Of a stretch of 64,000 nucleotides of DNA, positions 33,732 to 46,403 are shown in pieces. Made by a program: the position numbers and the translations under genes. Source of the stretch: Silene conica (taxonomy: Eukaryota > Streptophyta > Magnoliopsida > Caryophyllales > Caryophyllaceae). Positions within the stretch are counted from its first letter, which is position 1, and each line of letters begins with the position of its first letter. The notes under the pieces were generated by a model. The model saw nothing but the letters and a program-made list of their open reading frames with translations. It ran no database searches and was not told where the DNA came from. Location: NCBI GenBank assembly GCA_029255685.2, contig CM055312.2, positions 18,748,649 through 18,812,648 on the forward strand, written 5' to 3'.

Positions 33732-35476
33732 TGTTCTTTCATATATTAGTTGTATATCATTGGTTAATTTCTTTTTATAATAATCCCTATAACGTCTTCA
33801 CGTATATTGTTATGTCACAAAGTGAAATACATATTGTTATGTTTAAAATTGGATCACAATATATTGAATTGTTAATTTGGTTGACATGTGAACTATAGGC
33901 GTGCTAGCCTTGTGAATTTGTTTTCTTTTATCCATAGTTTTATAATTTATGAGTTACAATTTACTGGAATAAATGTTTTAGTGGACAAGAGTCAGAATGT
34001 CACTGTGTAGTATTGCTTTCGATCTGTAGCTTTGTAAAATTGTCATTTGATTCGTGTTTCTGATTTGCCACTAATTCCAATTTCATGGTTTCGAATTTTT
34101 CAAAATGTTTTCAAAGTGATAATCCATGATAAAACTTGATCTGTTGATAATGATAATGATTATTTTTGCAACATGACAAATTCTGTAGTTGTGTGTTGAT
34201 AAAATTCGGCATAAACCAAGTGTAATATGCTTTCCTTAAATTGTGTAGTCGGCCTATGAACCTCAGTTTTGTTTTCATACTTTGATAGCTCTTATGTTTT
34301 CAAAAACAACAAAAAAACTTTGAAAGGTGTCGGGATTTATTTGTTAATCGAATTATTTAATTAAAAATATAATTGCGTTGATTATTATAAGTTTTCTTTA
34401 CTATATGTTATTATATGAAACTTTGATTCTTGGGCAACTTACAACATGAATATGATAAACCTTACCTGTAAAGTTGAGTATTTTGATTTCTTTCTGTTAA
34501 GACTTAGAAATAATTAACTTTATCCGACCTGACATGAAGAATCATATATTCCATGAATTAAGTCTTTGCCCTATGTTTTACATGTATTTTTTGATGAGGT
34601 TATATGGACGTAACCATGTTTTAAGGAGGATAAGATGGTAAAATCTTGATGATTTGTGATATATCTTAATGATTTATAATATGGCTAGTTGACATGTCAT
34701 GATTAGTTGATTTAGATTGACTATACTTAAAGTATCCAGAATAATTTTGTTAAGTCTTGTTCATTGTTGTGATTCTTTAAGCATCCTGTATTTCTATTGC
34801 ATGTTAAACTTTGGGGACAAAGTTTCTTAAGAAGGATAGAATATGAATATAATATTACATTTTAGTTAGTTACCTTTTTGGCTTAGTGTCTGGTTGAAAA
34901 GATAGTGGGTTACCTTATACTAAGTATAGTTGAGTGTATGGTTATCCAAATATTAATGGCTTAGGCATGCAAGACGAAGTAGTGTTGGAGGTGGACGATG
35001 GCGGTGACAGCACGTCAGGTGGTAGCCATGGCGGAATATCCTCTACCTTTGGAATACCACCCAACCGTCCATCACACACCATCACCACCAATCATCATTC
35101 GTTCATCACCACCATCAACCGTTTATTCATCAGCAAATCATTCATCAAGGTACGAAACAACATGTTTTCAATTAGAATCATACGAGCACATTGCATTCTA
35201 GAAGCTTCCGCGTCAGATTCTTTGCTATAAGAATTCGTATCATATGGTTCCATATTATGGTGAACTTCAGGACGTATTTTTTATGTTGATTAGGTAGAAA
35301 CTAGCTACTATTCTCTCATGAATTGGCTACTTTGGGTTATTTTGTATTATATGCATATATTGGACCCGAACGCGTGTATACAAGCTAAAACTCGTCCTCG
35401 GAGTTATAATTTGGATATTAGTAGAGTTAAGCTAGGGAAGCTTCGTCTTGGGATGCGTGAAGATGCAAGAGAGTAT
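33732..35476. other. Non-coding AT-rich region, nothing identified
   Basis: No terminal repeats, long frames with family resemblance or RNA genes seen. A His/Ser-rich open frame at 34934-35230 has biased composition and no family features. Confidence 0.4.
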
Positions 35477-36195
35477 GACACCCTCATACCCCAAGACTTT
35501 TAAATAGGACAATTGGACCATGAGAGCGTCACCATCTCAGTCTCCTGAGGCATATATAAAAGTATAGTGAAACGGTGAAAGTCATGAAATACATCATCTA
35601 CCAAAATTCCAACAAAACTGTATAATCAAAACTGTCATCAACTATAAGCGGAAGCTAGACTCATGGACTTAACACTGGTGATCATCCCTCCTCCCGAGCC
35701 AGCAAGCAACTCATCTATGTACCTGAGACTCTGTTCACCACCACGTGGATCATCACAGTCAAACCATATCAAGTGTCAGCAACTAAAATAACACAACTGA
35801 TACATGCCAAAAGCAACATAACAACATTACTATCATTGTTACCACAGTTACAAGTTATCACCATACTGATTCCCCCAATTACCGCAGCAAGTAGGTACCT
35901 AGACCACAAATGTGCACATCCTCCCCGTGGTGGGTCCCACGGAGAGCGATCATATGAGTGAGATCCGTTCCCCGCAACGGTCTCACACATTACCATATCA
36001 GTCTCAATAATATACCATAACATAGGGCTATACATATTAACATAACAATACCGTCACAATCAACATTATACAGAGCTGAGTAGGGAAACCCTACCTCAAC
36101 AACTATCGCTGCGGAAAAGGGAGCACAAAGATTCTACCAACGCTCCTCTATGAATCCTCCTCTTAAGGATTATACAAAGGGGAATTACTTCACTA
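35477..36195 (-). mobile_element. Relic Ty3 LTR fragment
   Basis: Starts TGACACCCTCATACCCC and contains a CATCCCTCCTCCCGAGCCAG stretch that parallels 16185-16200 of the other relic. Around 35960 GAGATCCGTT pairs with AACGGTCTC across a short loop, and around 35925 TCCCCGTGG can pair with CCCACGGA, so this LTR family also has hairpins. No target duplication was found. Confidence 0.45.
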
Positions 36196-36571
36196 AATAT
36201 CAAAGCATTGTTTGGTATAATTTGATGTTGTAAAAGCCTACTTTCATTCGTCACTCTAGCTATATTATGCCTGGTTTATGAAACAAATATCCCTGGTGTA
36301 TATGTTAATTAGCTGTTCCTTTTGTGGTGTATATTGATGTTGTCCAAGCCTATGTTTGTTTGTTTAACTTTGCAATGCCTTCATTTTCACATTAAAATAC
36401 AAAAAACATATATATATCCTTTATCCAGACAGCTAATTCATGCTAAATTCATTTTTTCCCTAACAAGGAAGGCCACTTTAACGTCCTTTTACTGCTCTTA
36501 AGTATGCGCCTCACGCGTTTACAACCAACGTAATTTTACATTAACATTAGCCAATATCCGCCTGCTTATTT
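36196..36571. other. Non-coding spacer; left Helitron end probably here
   Basis: About 375 bp, AT-rich. The 5' TC terminus of the Helitron ending at 39932 should lie in or near this stretch, but I could not identify it securely. Confidence 0.35.
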
Positions 36572-38166
36572 TTGTACCTATGTTATGACCAGAACCCTGG
36601 ACTAATGGCAAACATCGATCTCATGAATCAAGTGAAGAGTAATAATGACACATACAAAAGGCTAACTAAAACGAACAGGACCCTAAGAAATCACATACTA
36701 ACAGAAAGGCGAAGGAGAAGAAACATTTACAGAAGGCAAGCCCAACCCTTATTCACACTACGTCCACCAGGCCACCCATACTACACGATATCTGAACACG
36801 TAAACAACCTACTTACCAACCAAACCAAGCTCAACAGGTTTACAAGACGTTGCATACTTGTATGGAAGAGACTTGGTAGGCTTCGCATAAGTATGAGAAT
36901 TACAAGGACGACTAAGGAAAAAATGTTCCCCAAAATCAATTCCATGTCCACCCTAACACACATCTATGTGAGCCCATTCCTGGTACGCAACTACCTGAAC
37001 CCATGCACTTGGATGCTTCCATACAATTAGATGCCTCTGCTGCACATTCCCTGCCAAAAAAAAGAGGGCGCAAGAGAAAGAGTAGGAGTGATGATAAATG
37101 TCCAAGCACAAGTAGCACACTCAACCATGATGACCGTCAAAGTAAGTAAGAATATATTTACAATAAGTAATTAAATGCGTAAGCGAAAAACAGTGAACCC
37201 TTAATTCGCTGGCAAATTGCCATGTACAGGCCCCTTGCCAAAATCTAACAGCCAGAAGATGAGGAGTAGAAGTGACGCTGGCTGTAGCAAAAATAGTGGG
37301 ACGACCAACCATATAAAACCACGTGAGGTTTCTTCTAGCAATGTGCCATTTTCAGGTTAGTATAAAAGTAGGCCACAAATGTTGTTTAAATGAGAAACTA
37401 CAAACTTGAATCACTAACAGATGTGTCGTGCAGAGAAAAACAACGGTTCTTCAGAAAAGGCAACCACTACGGAACAAATAAATTCGTCAAGTGAAAATAA
37501 AAGTAAGTGACACTAACATTGTTGGATTAGAATATAGAGCACTAAGTAGGCCGCTAACAATTTTTTTTGGGTAATAGGAGTGTTTGTTGAACCCTGGAAT
37601 TTTGGGGGGCCAACTGACACATGCGAGTTTTGTGACGCCGTCGTGTGGGCCGAGGAATCAGTTGGAAATTGCACAAATGGGCGTCGCAAATACAGCATCT
37701 GCTGTCAAAAGGGGAAGGTCACCCTCCCATTACTAAAAGACCCACCAGAATATCTAAAAAGATTGATAGATCCAAATGGCGAACCCGAGTCTAAAAAATT
37801 CAGACGGCTAATAAGGGCGTATAACACCATTTTTGCATTTACATCAATGGGAGGCCAAGTTGATAATGTTATCAATAAAAGTTCGGCGCCATATTGTTTT
37901 AGACTAGGTGGTCAAAACCACTATAATATTGGATCTCTTGTACCTCCGGAAGGCAAACAACCTAGATTCATGCAATTATACTTCTACGACAATGAACATG
38001 AGGTTGCACAAAGAATAAATTCTCTGGGTTCCAAAGGGAAAAGCGAACTAGACCCTTGTATTGTTGAAGGCCTTTCGAAGATGATATATGAAGACAATGT
38101 TATAGCAAAGTCTTGCAAGATGGCCAGGGAAAGGATTCACACGAGTGACCCTTGTATCTGTCCTAA
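36572..38166 (+). pseudogene. Helitron RepHel N-terminal region, spliced, truncated
   Basis: The exon from 37578 encodes the conserved plant Helitron stretch found just upstream of the Rep domain. It has a CxxC pair, an ICCxKGKVTLP-like motif, a PPEYLKRLI block, AYNTIFAFTS, and a QLYFYDNEHEV motif near residues 130-140. Upstream, an Arg/Lys-rich frame (36572-37141) and short exons can be joined using GT-AG sites: donor 37142, exon to 37355, exon 37434-37502, exon from 37578. The homology stops after about 38140, before the HUH Rep nuclease and the helicase. The protein would nick and unwind DNA in rolling-circle transposition, but this copy lacks both catalytic domains. Confidence 0.65.
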
Positions 38167-38466
38167 TTTCTGTTTAGATTTTCATTCTATTGGCGTAATG
38201 CAGTTTTTGTTTAGATTTTGTACTGATATACATTTATGTCATTCTTTCTACCAAATTTTTAGCCCTGTGCAGAGATGGGCATAAGAGAGTCTACCCCTAT
38301 TCTGACTGTAATCTCTACTCTTTCAGTCGTCTTCTCTTTTTTAACTAAAACTATATATACTATAGCTTATGACGGCGGATACTGATCCTCGGTAATCTTC
38401 GAAGAATTGTAGCAAAATTGATTCCTCTATTTAGCAGAAAGAATGTGGCTAAACCTGTCTCAAACG

Positions 38467-38534
38467 CTCTTATTATATTAAGAAGAACATGCTTTTGACT
38501 ATTGACTCTTCTTTCTATCTTAATATAATAAGAG
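38467..38534. repeat. 17-bp perfect inverted repeat, resembles two head-to-head Helitron 5' ends
   Basis: CTCTTATTATATTAAGA at 38467-38483 is exactly inverted at 38518-38534, with a 34-bp loop. Each arm read outward-in starts TCTTATTATATTAAG, similar to plant Helitron 5' termini. It could equally be a small foldback element. Confidence 0.6.
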
Positions 38535-38904
38535 GACAAGCACTGTCTGATATAGAGAATTCTCTGTCTTCTTATTTATTAAGAGTGAAACAGACACAGG
38601 ACCCTCTATTGCCATTTTCCCATTCTAGACTCTGATTTTAAAAGCTGATTAATGAACCACACTTAGATGCCATACTCTTGCTCTTTCAAAGCCTTACGAA
38701 ACTCCTCTTCTATCCCGGCTTTGGAGCCTTTTCCGACATAGCTGATCTGTGTAGTTGCATCCTTTTGCTGTAATAGTGCAATGTAGATTGTGTAATTTGT
38801 ACAGAATGAAATAGCCCTCTTGGTTTGTACAAAATGAAATAGCCCTTTTGCTGTAATAATGCAATGTTGATTGTGTAATTTGTTGTAATTGTTTCACTTA
38901 ACAG

Positions 38905-39631
38905 GTATAGACTAATAACGACGCTGACAAATGAAACAAGTTCGGCAACACTTGTGCTTTTTGGAAAGGAAGCCGAAAAGGTCATAGGCAAGCCAATAGA
39001 AAAATTGCAGCACTTATATGAGAAGGTACGATAAACCTACATATAAACATATAGACACCAAATTATGGGTATATGTACTAACAACTTTGACAACAACAGG
39101 AAGAAGGAAAAGGAAAAGTGTATGACATATTACACGAGTGTATTGGGAAAGAATATACATTGAAGGTGACCATAGGAACAAGCAAATATGGAGAGGGACG
39201 ACAACTCAAGGCTCAGACAATATATGACAATTCAGATGAAGAGACCCAAAAAATCAATAATGACCCATACATCATCACCCCAAATATGCAGCACAACACA
39301 CATCTTGGTGGAGCTACCATACAACCTTCTCAAAAGATGACCATCTCTGTAGAGACACCAGAAAAGAAAGAAAAAAGAAAAGATCGAGAAATGTAAGTCA
39401 CAACATCACTTCTCATTTTCAGAAACCTAACAATATATAATGGACATATTACTTAATCATGTAAAAAAAAGATATGACACAGGGAATGAAGGCTACGACA
39501 AAAAAAGAAAAATGCATGGATGGGAAGCGGAAAAAGCCAACACAAAAGACAAAGTAGCCAAAAAAGAAGGAATCATGACCAATTTCGATGAAGCATTAAT
39601 AACGACAAGAAGAACTGTTAACATAAAGTAG
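38905..39631 (+). pseudogene. RPA70-like single-stranded-DNA-binding OB-fold gene fragment of the Helitron
   Basis: Exon 38905-39025 encodes a piece of the replication factor A C-terminal OB-fold, with SSATLVLFGKEAEKVIGK as the key motif. A GT-AG intron (39026-39099) leads to exon 39100 onward, with GKEYTLKVTI and a KYGEGRQLKAQ strand pair. At 39393 a GTAAGT could splice to the Lys-rich frame 39440-39631; otherwise translation stops at 39396. Many plant Helitrons carry such RPA genes. The N-terminal DNA-binding domains are missing, so this is a fragment. Confidence 0.6.
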
Positions 39632-39903
39632 TAACATAAAGTTTGTCATTAGAAAGAGGTTGTACCTCTTTTGTTTTTATTATGTATTATTTGCATTTAC
39701 CTTACCTTTAAGAGTTCACAATTTTCATCCTAATCTAAATACTAAGCAAACTCTATCGTACTCTATCGTAACATCCCATTAATCTTTCATGGTGTAGATT
39801 CTATTATGTAATTATACGATCACTTAGACAATTTGGAGTTTGAAATTGCGTATTACAAGCAAAAATTAAAATACACCAACAAAATGCCTCAAAATCAATG
39901 AAT

Positions 39904-39932
39904 CCCGTGAAGTTCACGGGTTTCAATCCTAG
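39904..39932 (+). mobile_element. Helitron 3' terminus
   Basis: The perfect hairpin CCCGTGAAGTTCACGGG (39904-39920) is followed eight bases later by CTAG (39929-39932) and then T. This is the Helitron 3' end signature on the plus strand and closes the element that carries the RepHel and RPA fragments. Confidence 0.72.
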
Positions 39933-39959
39933 TTAAAATCTAAATAAGAAGCGAAGACA

Positions 39960-41472
39960 TTATTTCCCATGAGACGAAAAGTATTCAGTATTCATAGAGA
40001 AATCACTACATTGTAGGGCCTCTGACATACGCGCCATATTCGTCTTCATATTTAAAAGCGTCATTTGAATTTCTCGCTTTTCTCCTTCACTACTCTCCTT
40101 ATACGTCTTCAGTTCTTCTTGTATAGCCTTGAGTTCATCATGTGTAGTCTTAAGTTCTTGTTTTGTAGTTCCAAGTTATTCTTCAAGTTGTACGACAATG
40201 CTGGAAGGAGGCAATTCTTTACCTGTTTTACCCACGTCAAGAAGTGGGTAATAGAATTGGGATAAGGTACCCATTCCGTATACACTACCATCTTTATTGA
40301 TGCCACCCGCGGCCTCTAAATATGCATTGTTATCTTCTTTGGTACCACTTGTTCCAGCCTTTTTCTCATACTCCTCCTGGAATGAAGCCAAAGTTAAATT
40401 ACATAAGAAGACTTTGAATTCATGTTATAACTTCATATTACATACAAAATGATAGTATGTTAGCAGAATAACTTACCCAAACATTTTTTGCTTTATCATC
40501 AACCCAATTTCCGTCTTCTTTCAAATGAGTTTTGCGGAACCAGTCAACTGGTGAAATAAGTTCTTTATATTTATCGTACTTCGTATAACATATTAAAAAA
40601 AAATTGTATAAGTATAAATTTGTAAACCATCAAATACATATAAACTAGATTATCCAATAATATAGGTACTTACGTGGCGACGTGCCAACTCCTGAGTTGA
40701 AACTGAGCTTGGATATGTGCAATGCCCTTAGTAGGTCCCTTTTTATTCTTTGATGCTTGTTTAGACTTCTTCTTGAATTCAACGGTATGTCTTATCTTTT
40801 TTATACCCTTTCTAACCTCTTTGCTTATCCATTTAGGGTTTTTTTTTGCCATTGCCTTATATACCATGTTCCTAAGGCGCCTTGCAGCTGTTTTTTCAAA
40901 CTCCACTTGAATGTCATGATCATACTCAAGTGTTGGGTCCCATGTAAAGCGGGTCTGTAATATACAATGAACAACAAACACAATCCTCTAAGATCCAAAA
41001 CAGACTTCTCACAAGGAAACATTCAACAACAAAACTGTACACCGTCCAGCATTAGCAATAAGCTAATCACAATAACACGTACCTTAAAGATATTCCACCA
41101 CAAAATTTTCTCATCATCGTCAGCATTTGACCAGCATGTGCAAGGGTGTTCAAAGTGTTTCTGAATGCTTTTAGTGACTGCTTGTACAACATAATTGTTC
41201 TCAAACCTGATATTATAAACCCATAAGACAATTATATACATTTGGAAAATAAGCTCACCCAAAAATAGATATTCCACAATATGTCAGGCTTGAGTTCCCT
41301 AGGCCCCTTGCCTGAAGCGTCTTCATCAGAATCCTAATAATCATCAGTGTCACTTTCTTCATTTTGTTCATCATCTATGTCTTCCTTAGATAGTGATGGT
41401 GGTTGCGTTTCATCATCATCACTTGCAGTAAAGCGAGAACCCTTGACAAATCTTGAATTAATAGGTGTCATC
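39960..41472 (-). pseudogene. CACTA Transposase_24-type protein, multi-exon, decayed
   Basis: Minus-strand exons can be followed from an acidic N terminus (about 41472-41290), through an exon at 41200-41085 with CTCWSNADDDEKILWW, to the plant Transposase_24-type core (40955-40675: WDPTLEYD, RRLRNMVYKAM, PKWI, FKKKSKQASKNKKG). It continues to the C-terminal part (40555-39960) with EEYEKKAG and GSVYGMGT, ending in a coiled coil. In-frame stops at about 41330 (TAG after the acidic tract) and 40176 (TAA), and loss of the usual HTGGS-like segment, make it a pseudogene. This family accompanies TNP2 in plant CACTA (En/Spm) elements and is thought to assist transposition. Confidence 0.62.
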
Positions 41473-41880
41473 TACACTTATCGATTAAAACAATGTTGAT
41501 AATATCATTTATTCTGAAAAAATTACCAAGTATGAGACATGTCTCAGGAAATGACAAAGTTATAACGGGTTCATCAATAAGGTCACTTGTTCAAAGAGTA
41601 AACTTAGTTAGAAAAAAAACAAAATACAAAGAATAAACTTTAGCTTAACGTCTTTCCAACAAAACAAGCTACTGGGCTACTGCTATTGTTACTGAGCTAC
41701 TGGTTGTTACGATGAGTGTATCACTTTAATTAAAGCAACATCTAAACTGAGCTACTGTTACTTTTACGAGTGTATAGTATCATGCTTTGTGCCTAGGCAA
41801 CATCTAAATTTAGTCATCTTCCTCATCATATGGCTCTTGAACACCATGGTCATTATCGTTATCATCATCATTGTCGTCAT
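41473..41880. other. Spacer between the two CACTA genes
   Basis: About 400 bp with no clear coding. It lies between the presumed TNP2 3' end and the Transposase_24-type gene. Confidence 0.4.
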
Positions 41881-43207
41881 CATCAAACTTTCACTTGTCT
41901 ACTTGGACCTAATACAAGAGCCATAACTAAATCATCTTTCGTACTTGAAGTTGAAACCTATATAATTTATAATCTATTATTAGTATTGATATAAGTTGAA
42001 TGTTTAGATATTAAACAATTCATTAGGTAAGATAACATACATACTGTTTTAGCCAGGCTGCGAATTCCTTATCAAACTTACTACAAATTTCACTTTCTGA
42101 CATACACGGTTGTCTTTGAATCAGAACATTCTTGAACTCCCTAGTAACGACACAAATAAATAAGTAACCTGACATTGTTAATCATACTAGTTTTATTCCC
42201 GTGCAAAAAATGCACGGGACGTAATAAAAAAGGCGTAAAGACGAAAAATGTAAGATAATAACTACACAAACAACATGATATAGTTATTGATAGGATACCA
42301 AATTCACTCACCCTCAAGCGAACAAATTCGCAATTCGTTTTTTTATCAATTCGGTATAATTCTTTAATAATTCGCTTAGATAATTGTTGTTTTATTTTTA
42401 AATTCCCAAAACAGTATTTTCTATACGGTTTCATATAAAGTTAATTATTATCCTTCGTTTTTATTTTTACAAAAGAATGCGTTCATCTTTCCGTTTGTTA
42501 AAAATTAATATATATTTGGTAATTTGAATTTATGGGTTTGTAGTGAATTTCATGAAATTTGGTGTTATTATTATTGTTAACTTTTTATTCTATTTATAAT
42601 AAGTAATTGAAATCGTGATTTTTTTAAATTTTTTTTTTCTGTTTTGATGACTATTAAATTTTTTTGCTGATAAAATTCTGAACTTGAATATTTGGGCTTC
42701 TTTTACATTATTAAAATCATCGTCATTGTAACTTATAATATAATCACATATAAGAATAAGCATAACATAATCATATAAACCTATAATATATGAAAATAAA
42801 TTTTGAAATATGCTTAAATGATGAAATAAATGAGACGGAAAATTAAATGTTAAGATGAGGAGAGAGAGTAATTAAATAATTTGAGTAAAATGCGGGTCTC
42901 TCTCTCATTTCCAATAGCCAATAAAAAGCCTTGAAATGTCTTTCCTTTTATAGAAAGACGATTAACATTTTATATATATTTAATTGATTTTACTTTTCAT
43001 AATCTTCTAAAATATCACAATTTATTTGAAAGGACATAAGCATGAGCACTAAGATAATCTTGAGCGTCAAGATATTTTGTTCTTCCTTTAGTTGGAGCAT
43101 ATCCTATGTTGTAGTTGAAAACTAATGGGATTTTTGGGTCTAGCGGCTTATCAATGATAGGGGAATTTGCATTACGACTTAGATCTCTTGTTTTTGTGTC
43201 TACATCC
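41880..43207 (-). pseudogene. CACTA TNP2 transposase, C-terminal exons, with a Helitron in an intron
   Basis: Continues 46932-47886 across the LTR element. The 43207-42985 segment reads DVDTKTRDLSRN..., then FNYNIGYAP and AHAYVLSN, and after a 4-base disruption CDILEDY, as in the DUF4218-like tail of TNP2. The next exon (about 42135-42036) has EFKNVLIQRQPCMSESEICSK-like sequence ending WLKQ at a GTATGT donor. The Helitron 42187-42954 lies in the intron between them. This TNP2 tail has no catalytic residues. Confidence 0.6.
42187..42954 (-). mobile_element. Small non-autonomous Helitron, minus strand
   Basis: The 3' terminus on the minus strand is the hairpin CCCGTGCATTTTTTGCACGGG (20-base core with one extra), followed by AATAAAACTAG ending at 42187 with T after it. 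The 5' terminus is probably 42954 (TCTATAAAAGG), though the base before it is not the expected A. About 770 bp, no coding. Confidence 0.6.
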
Positions 43208-43727
43208 TGTTGGAAATGTATGCTTCAAAAGAAGCGTCACGCAAGTTCCGAAACTAATTGTTCGGTCTACTATATTTGAATGTGTGTTTCCCATACTGAT
43301 TGTTGGTGGTCTTCTAAGGATGACTACGTTTTTCCAAGGGTGATTTTACAATCTTCTGAAAAAACATTTACGAGACACAATAAATTATCGTCTCGATCAT
43401 TCGTACCTCTCTTATAAATAGAGTGTTGAACTCTCATTTCAATATACAACAATTCACTCTCATTCTCCCTTTTTCTAAAGTCTCTCCAAATCCGTTCTTA
43501 GCTGATTTTGGCAACATTCTGTTAGTAGTCCTCATTCCGAGCCTTTGTCGTACATCTTAGACTCGGACGTCGTGTAACCCTGAGGGTTGGTTGCCAAGAG
43601 GCCGTGTGTAATTGAGCAGGGCAAATTCAACTTTAGGGCAGTGATTCTTATCACGCCACGACTTCTTTCCTAAAGTTCTGTAAATTTTATTTTGTTCATT
43701 GTTTATTTAATAGTCATACCGCCTACA
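43208..43727 (+). repeat. LARD-like element 5' LTR
   Basis: 520 bp, TGTTGGAAATG to GCCTACA. It is followed directly by GTCTAAAGTTTAA, which is not a canonical primer-binding site. Confidence 0.85.
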
Positions 43728-45689
43728 GTCTAAAGTTTAATTTTAATTTCTTGCTCGTTAACATTTTATTTAAGGCGATATGACTTTGTATGTTTTTGAC
43801 GATTCGTTACCAAAAGTCGTTTTTTTTCTTAATATATCTTAGCTTTTATAAACTCTCACGTTCGCGATTTAGTTACGATTCTTTTTACAAACTCTGTATA
43901 AATGTATGTGTTCATAGTTTTCTACTTCTGTGTAGATCTGAAATTTCTTTTTTACAAGTTGTTTATATTACAAAATGTATGACATAATGACGAGAACGCG
44001 ATAATAAATTTATAGCTACTTATGTCGTGTGATTATGGGTAAAATTCATGGGTTGAATTTCGGATTACCAAACCAATTCATTATTTACTTGCTTTGTTGG
44101 AAGTTTTATATGCATGATGTGAGTCTTTTTTATGTTAAAAAAATAGTCAGAAAGCATGTAGCTTTACCATCAAGTATTATGAATTCACCCGAAGACGCAT
44201 GTGGTAAATGTTAGTTGTTGACTCACTTGAGTTTGTTAGAATTTAGGTGTGAGACCGTCTTATTATAAAATTTGTGTTATTTTAATGTTTTTTTATGCTA
44301 ATTATTTGCTAAGCTTACATGGTTGACAAATAGTTGAAAATTTTGATGAAATTTAATGGTGTTGAGGCATTGGTGTCATATTGAAAGATGAACAATTTCT
44401 TATTGTGTTTGGTGATTAATTGGCGGCATTTATTGTTAATTTATGCCTCATTGTGTTAATGTAACCTTTTTTTTTTCCTCTGCATATTTATCATTTCTAG
44501 AATTGTTCATAATTTGAGTTTTGCTTTTTTATTGTTGAATGTATAGTTAACGTGCTTAGATATTGTCTTATTTTGATGGACATTTCTTTGATTTGTTGTT
44601 GTGTTTACTAAGACCATGTTTAATAGAATGTTAAATATTAGATACCTTTAAAATGTTGCCACTTATGTAGAATGTGACAATATGTGGGGGAAGTAGACTA
44701 ATGTCCTATCTATTAAATAGGTAAAATTTGTAAAGTTTTGACCATCCTTGATCCTTTAGTTGTGAGAAATGTATCCCTTATATATGTGATATACTTGGAT
44801 ATATATGGAGCGTGTTAAAGGAAAATATTGTATGGTTTTGTGCAATACAAATATTGGATCTAAAATAAATTGTTATGTTTAGGTTGGTATGACAATGAAT
44901 AATCTGACATCTGGTTTATGCGTTTAATAGATACTCATATGATAATGTTGATCTCTAACATAAATGTATCATTGATCATTGTTTTATGTCATCATGTATA
45001 TTAGCGTTGTGGCATAAATTTTGTCTATTTTCACTGCTTTGAAGTTTATTGTCGAGTCGGACATTTTATAAACTTTACGTAATATACATTGTCAATTCTT
45101 GTGAGAGCGATTGGTCTCATTAGAGGATGTTTGCTTAGCTTAGGCTTTGACATAAGTTAAAGATTGTGGGGGTGTCTAGTGAAGGTGAAATTCCTTTTAT
45201 CTTTGTCGTTATACAATTGAGTTTCAATGTTGAAAGTGGTTATATATAATCGCAAATATTACATGAGATAGATTGATTATTCTGAAATGTGAATACTCTA
45301 ATATCGGGATTGCTTAAACCTATTTTTATGTTTAAGAAATTTATGAACGGTTGTTTGGTAATACATGTTGGAGTAATTATTCGTTTTTTTTTGTTTAAAT
45401 GTTTGTCTTGAACCAAGAAGGGGTAAAAGTCGCATAAATTATATTTATTTGACTTTAGAAAATGGTGTCTTTCATAAGACTTTATCATACAAGTTATACA
45501 TGCGTAATTGCATTGTTGGATATGTGATGGAGTATGCATACATTGCGAAGAATTTGCAGGATAAAAAACTGAATAGCTAAGTGGTTGTATTATTCCGTTG
45601 TGGGAATATTTTAACTTTATTAATTGTCTACATCACAATCTGAAGCATACGAATTTCTGGCAGATTATCAAGAGTGGTGTATAATCTGA

Positions 45690-45880
45690 TCGGATAATGG
45701 GTTTAGAAAGGTTGTGAATTGTAAGTGGATATTGAGATTTCTTACGGAAAATACGATCAATATCAATGGGTTCACAAATTCACAAAGGTTGTGAATTGTA
45801 AGTGGATATTGTGATCCCTTACAGAATGTGATATCATGATAGTACGTACGTAAAATGTGAAGAGGATATTGAGACCCTCC
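45690..45880 (+). repeat. Imperfect tandem repeats of about 75 bp
   Basis: AAAGGTTGTGAATTGTAAGT followed by GGATATTG occurs near 45708 and 45785, and a decayed third copy with GAGGATATTGAGACCC lies near 45860. Confidence 0.65.
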
Positions 45881-46403
45881 TACCAATGGCCATGGTAGAA
45901 GTTGGTGTTAGTGGAACCACGGGGAATGGATTTAAAGCCTATTGGGAGGGAATCGTGACGGGGCTCCCCCAGTTGGGTTTACCAAGTTCAATGGGTCAAA
46001 CGAAGTCACGAGGATCTCATGTTGTTCTACTACCACCATTCCTATTATAATAAAGTGATGTAGTATTCTTTTATGCATTGAGTTGCATTGTGGTTTATTT
46101 GTCCTGTGAGAAAGGCTGAGCTAAGCTCATAGTCCTTGTCTAAGGATGGTTTTTGACAATCAAACTTGATGGCACCTTATGACATTTCGCGAGAACGAAC
46201 ATAGATTCGAATGCAGGTTTTTGCGCAGCTATCTGTATACAACCCATCGTGGAGAGTCCAAAGCCTTTGCGACACGGCTGTAGCAGGTAATTGTATGCAT
46301 TGGGTGACAATTCAATTCCTCAGGAACATGGTCATCTTAAGACTTACGTTCCGTTGCCTTATATCAGCTAATATGTTTTCTTCTTTTGAATCACGTGGGG
46401 GAT

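Noticed and set aside
34934..35230. His/Ser/Thr-rich open frame
   Set aside because: Low complexity, no exon context, no family resemblance.
36936..37312. Minus-strand frames in the Helitron region
   Set aside because: Opposite to the spliced RepHel exons and without motifs.
39960..41472. A host nuclear gene
   Set aside because: Motifs match the CACTA-associated Transposase_24-type family, stops interrupt the frame, and TNP2 lies upstream on the same strand.
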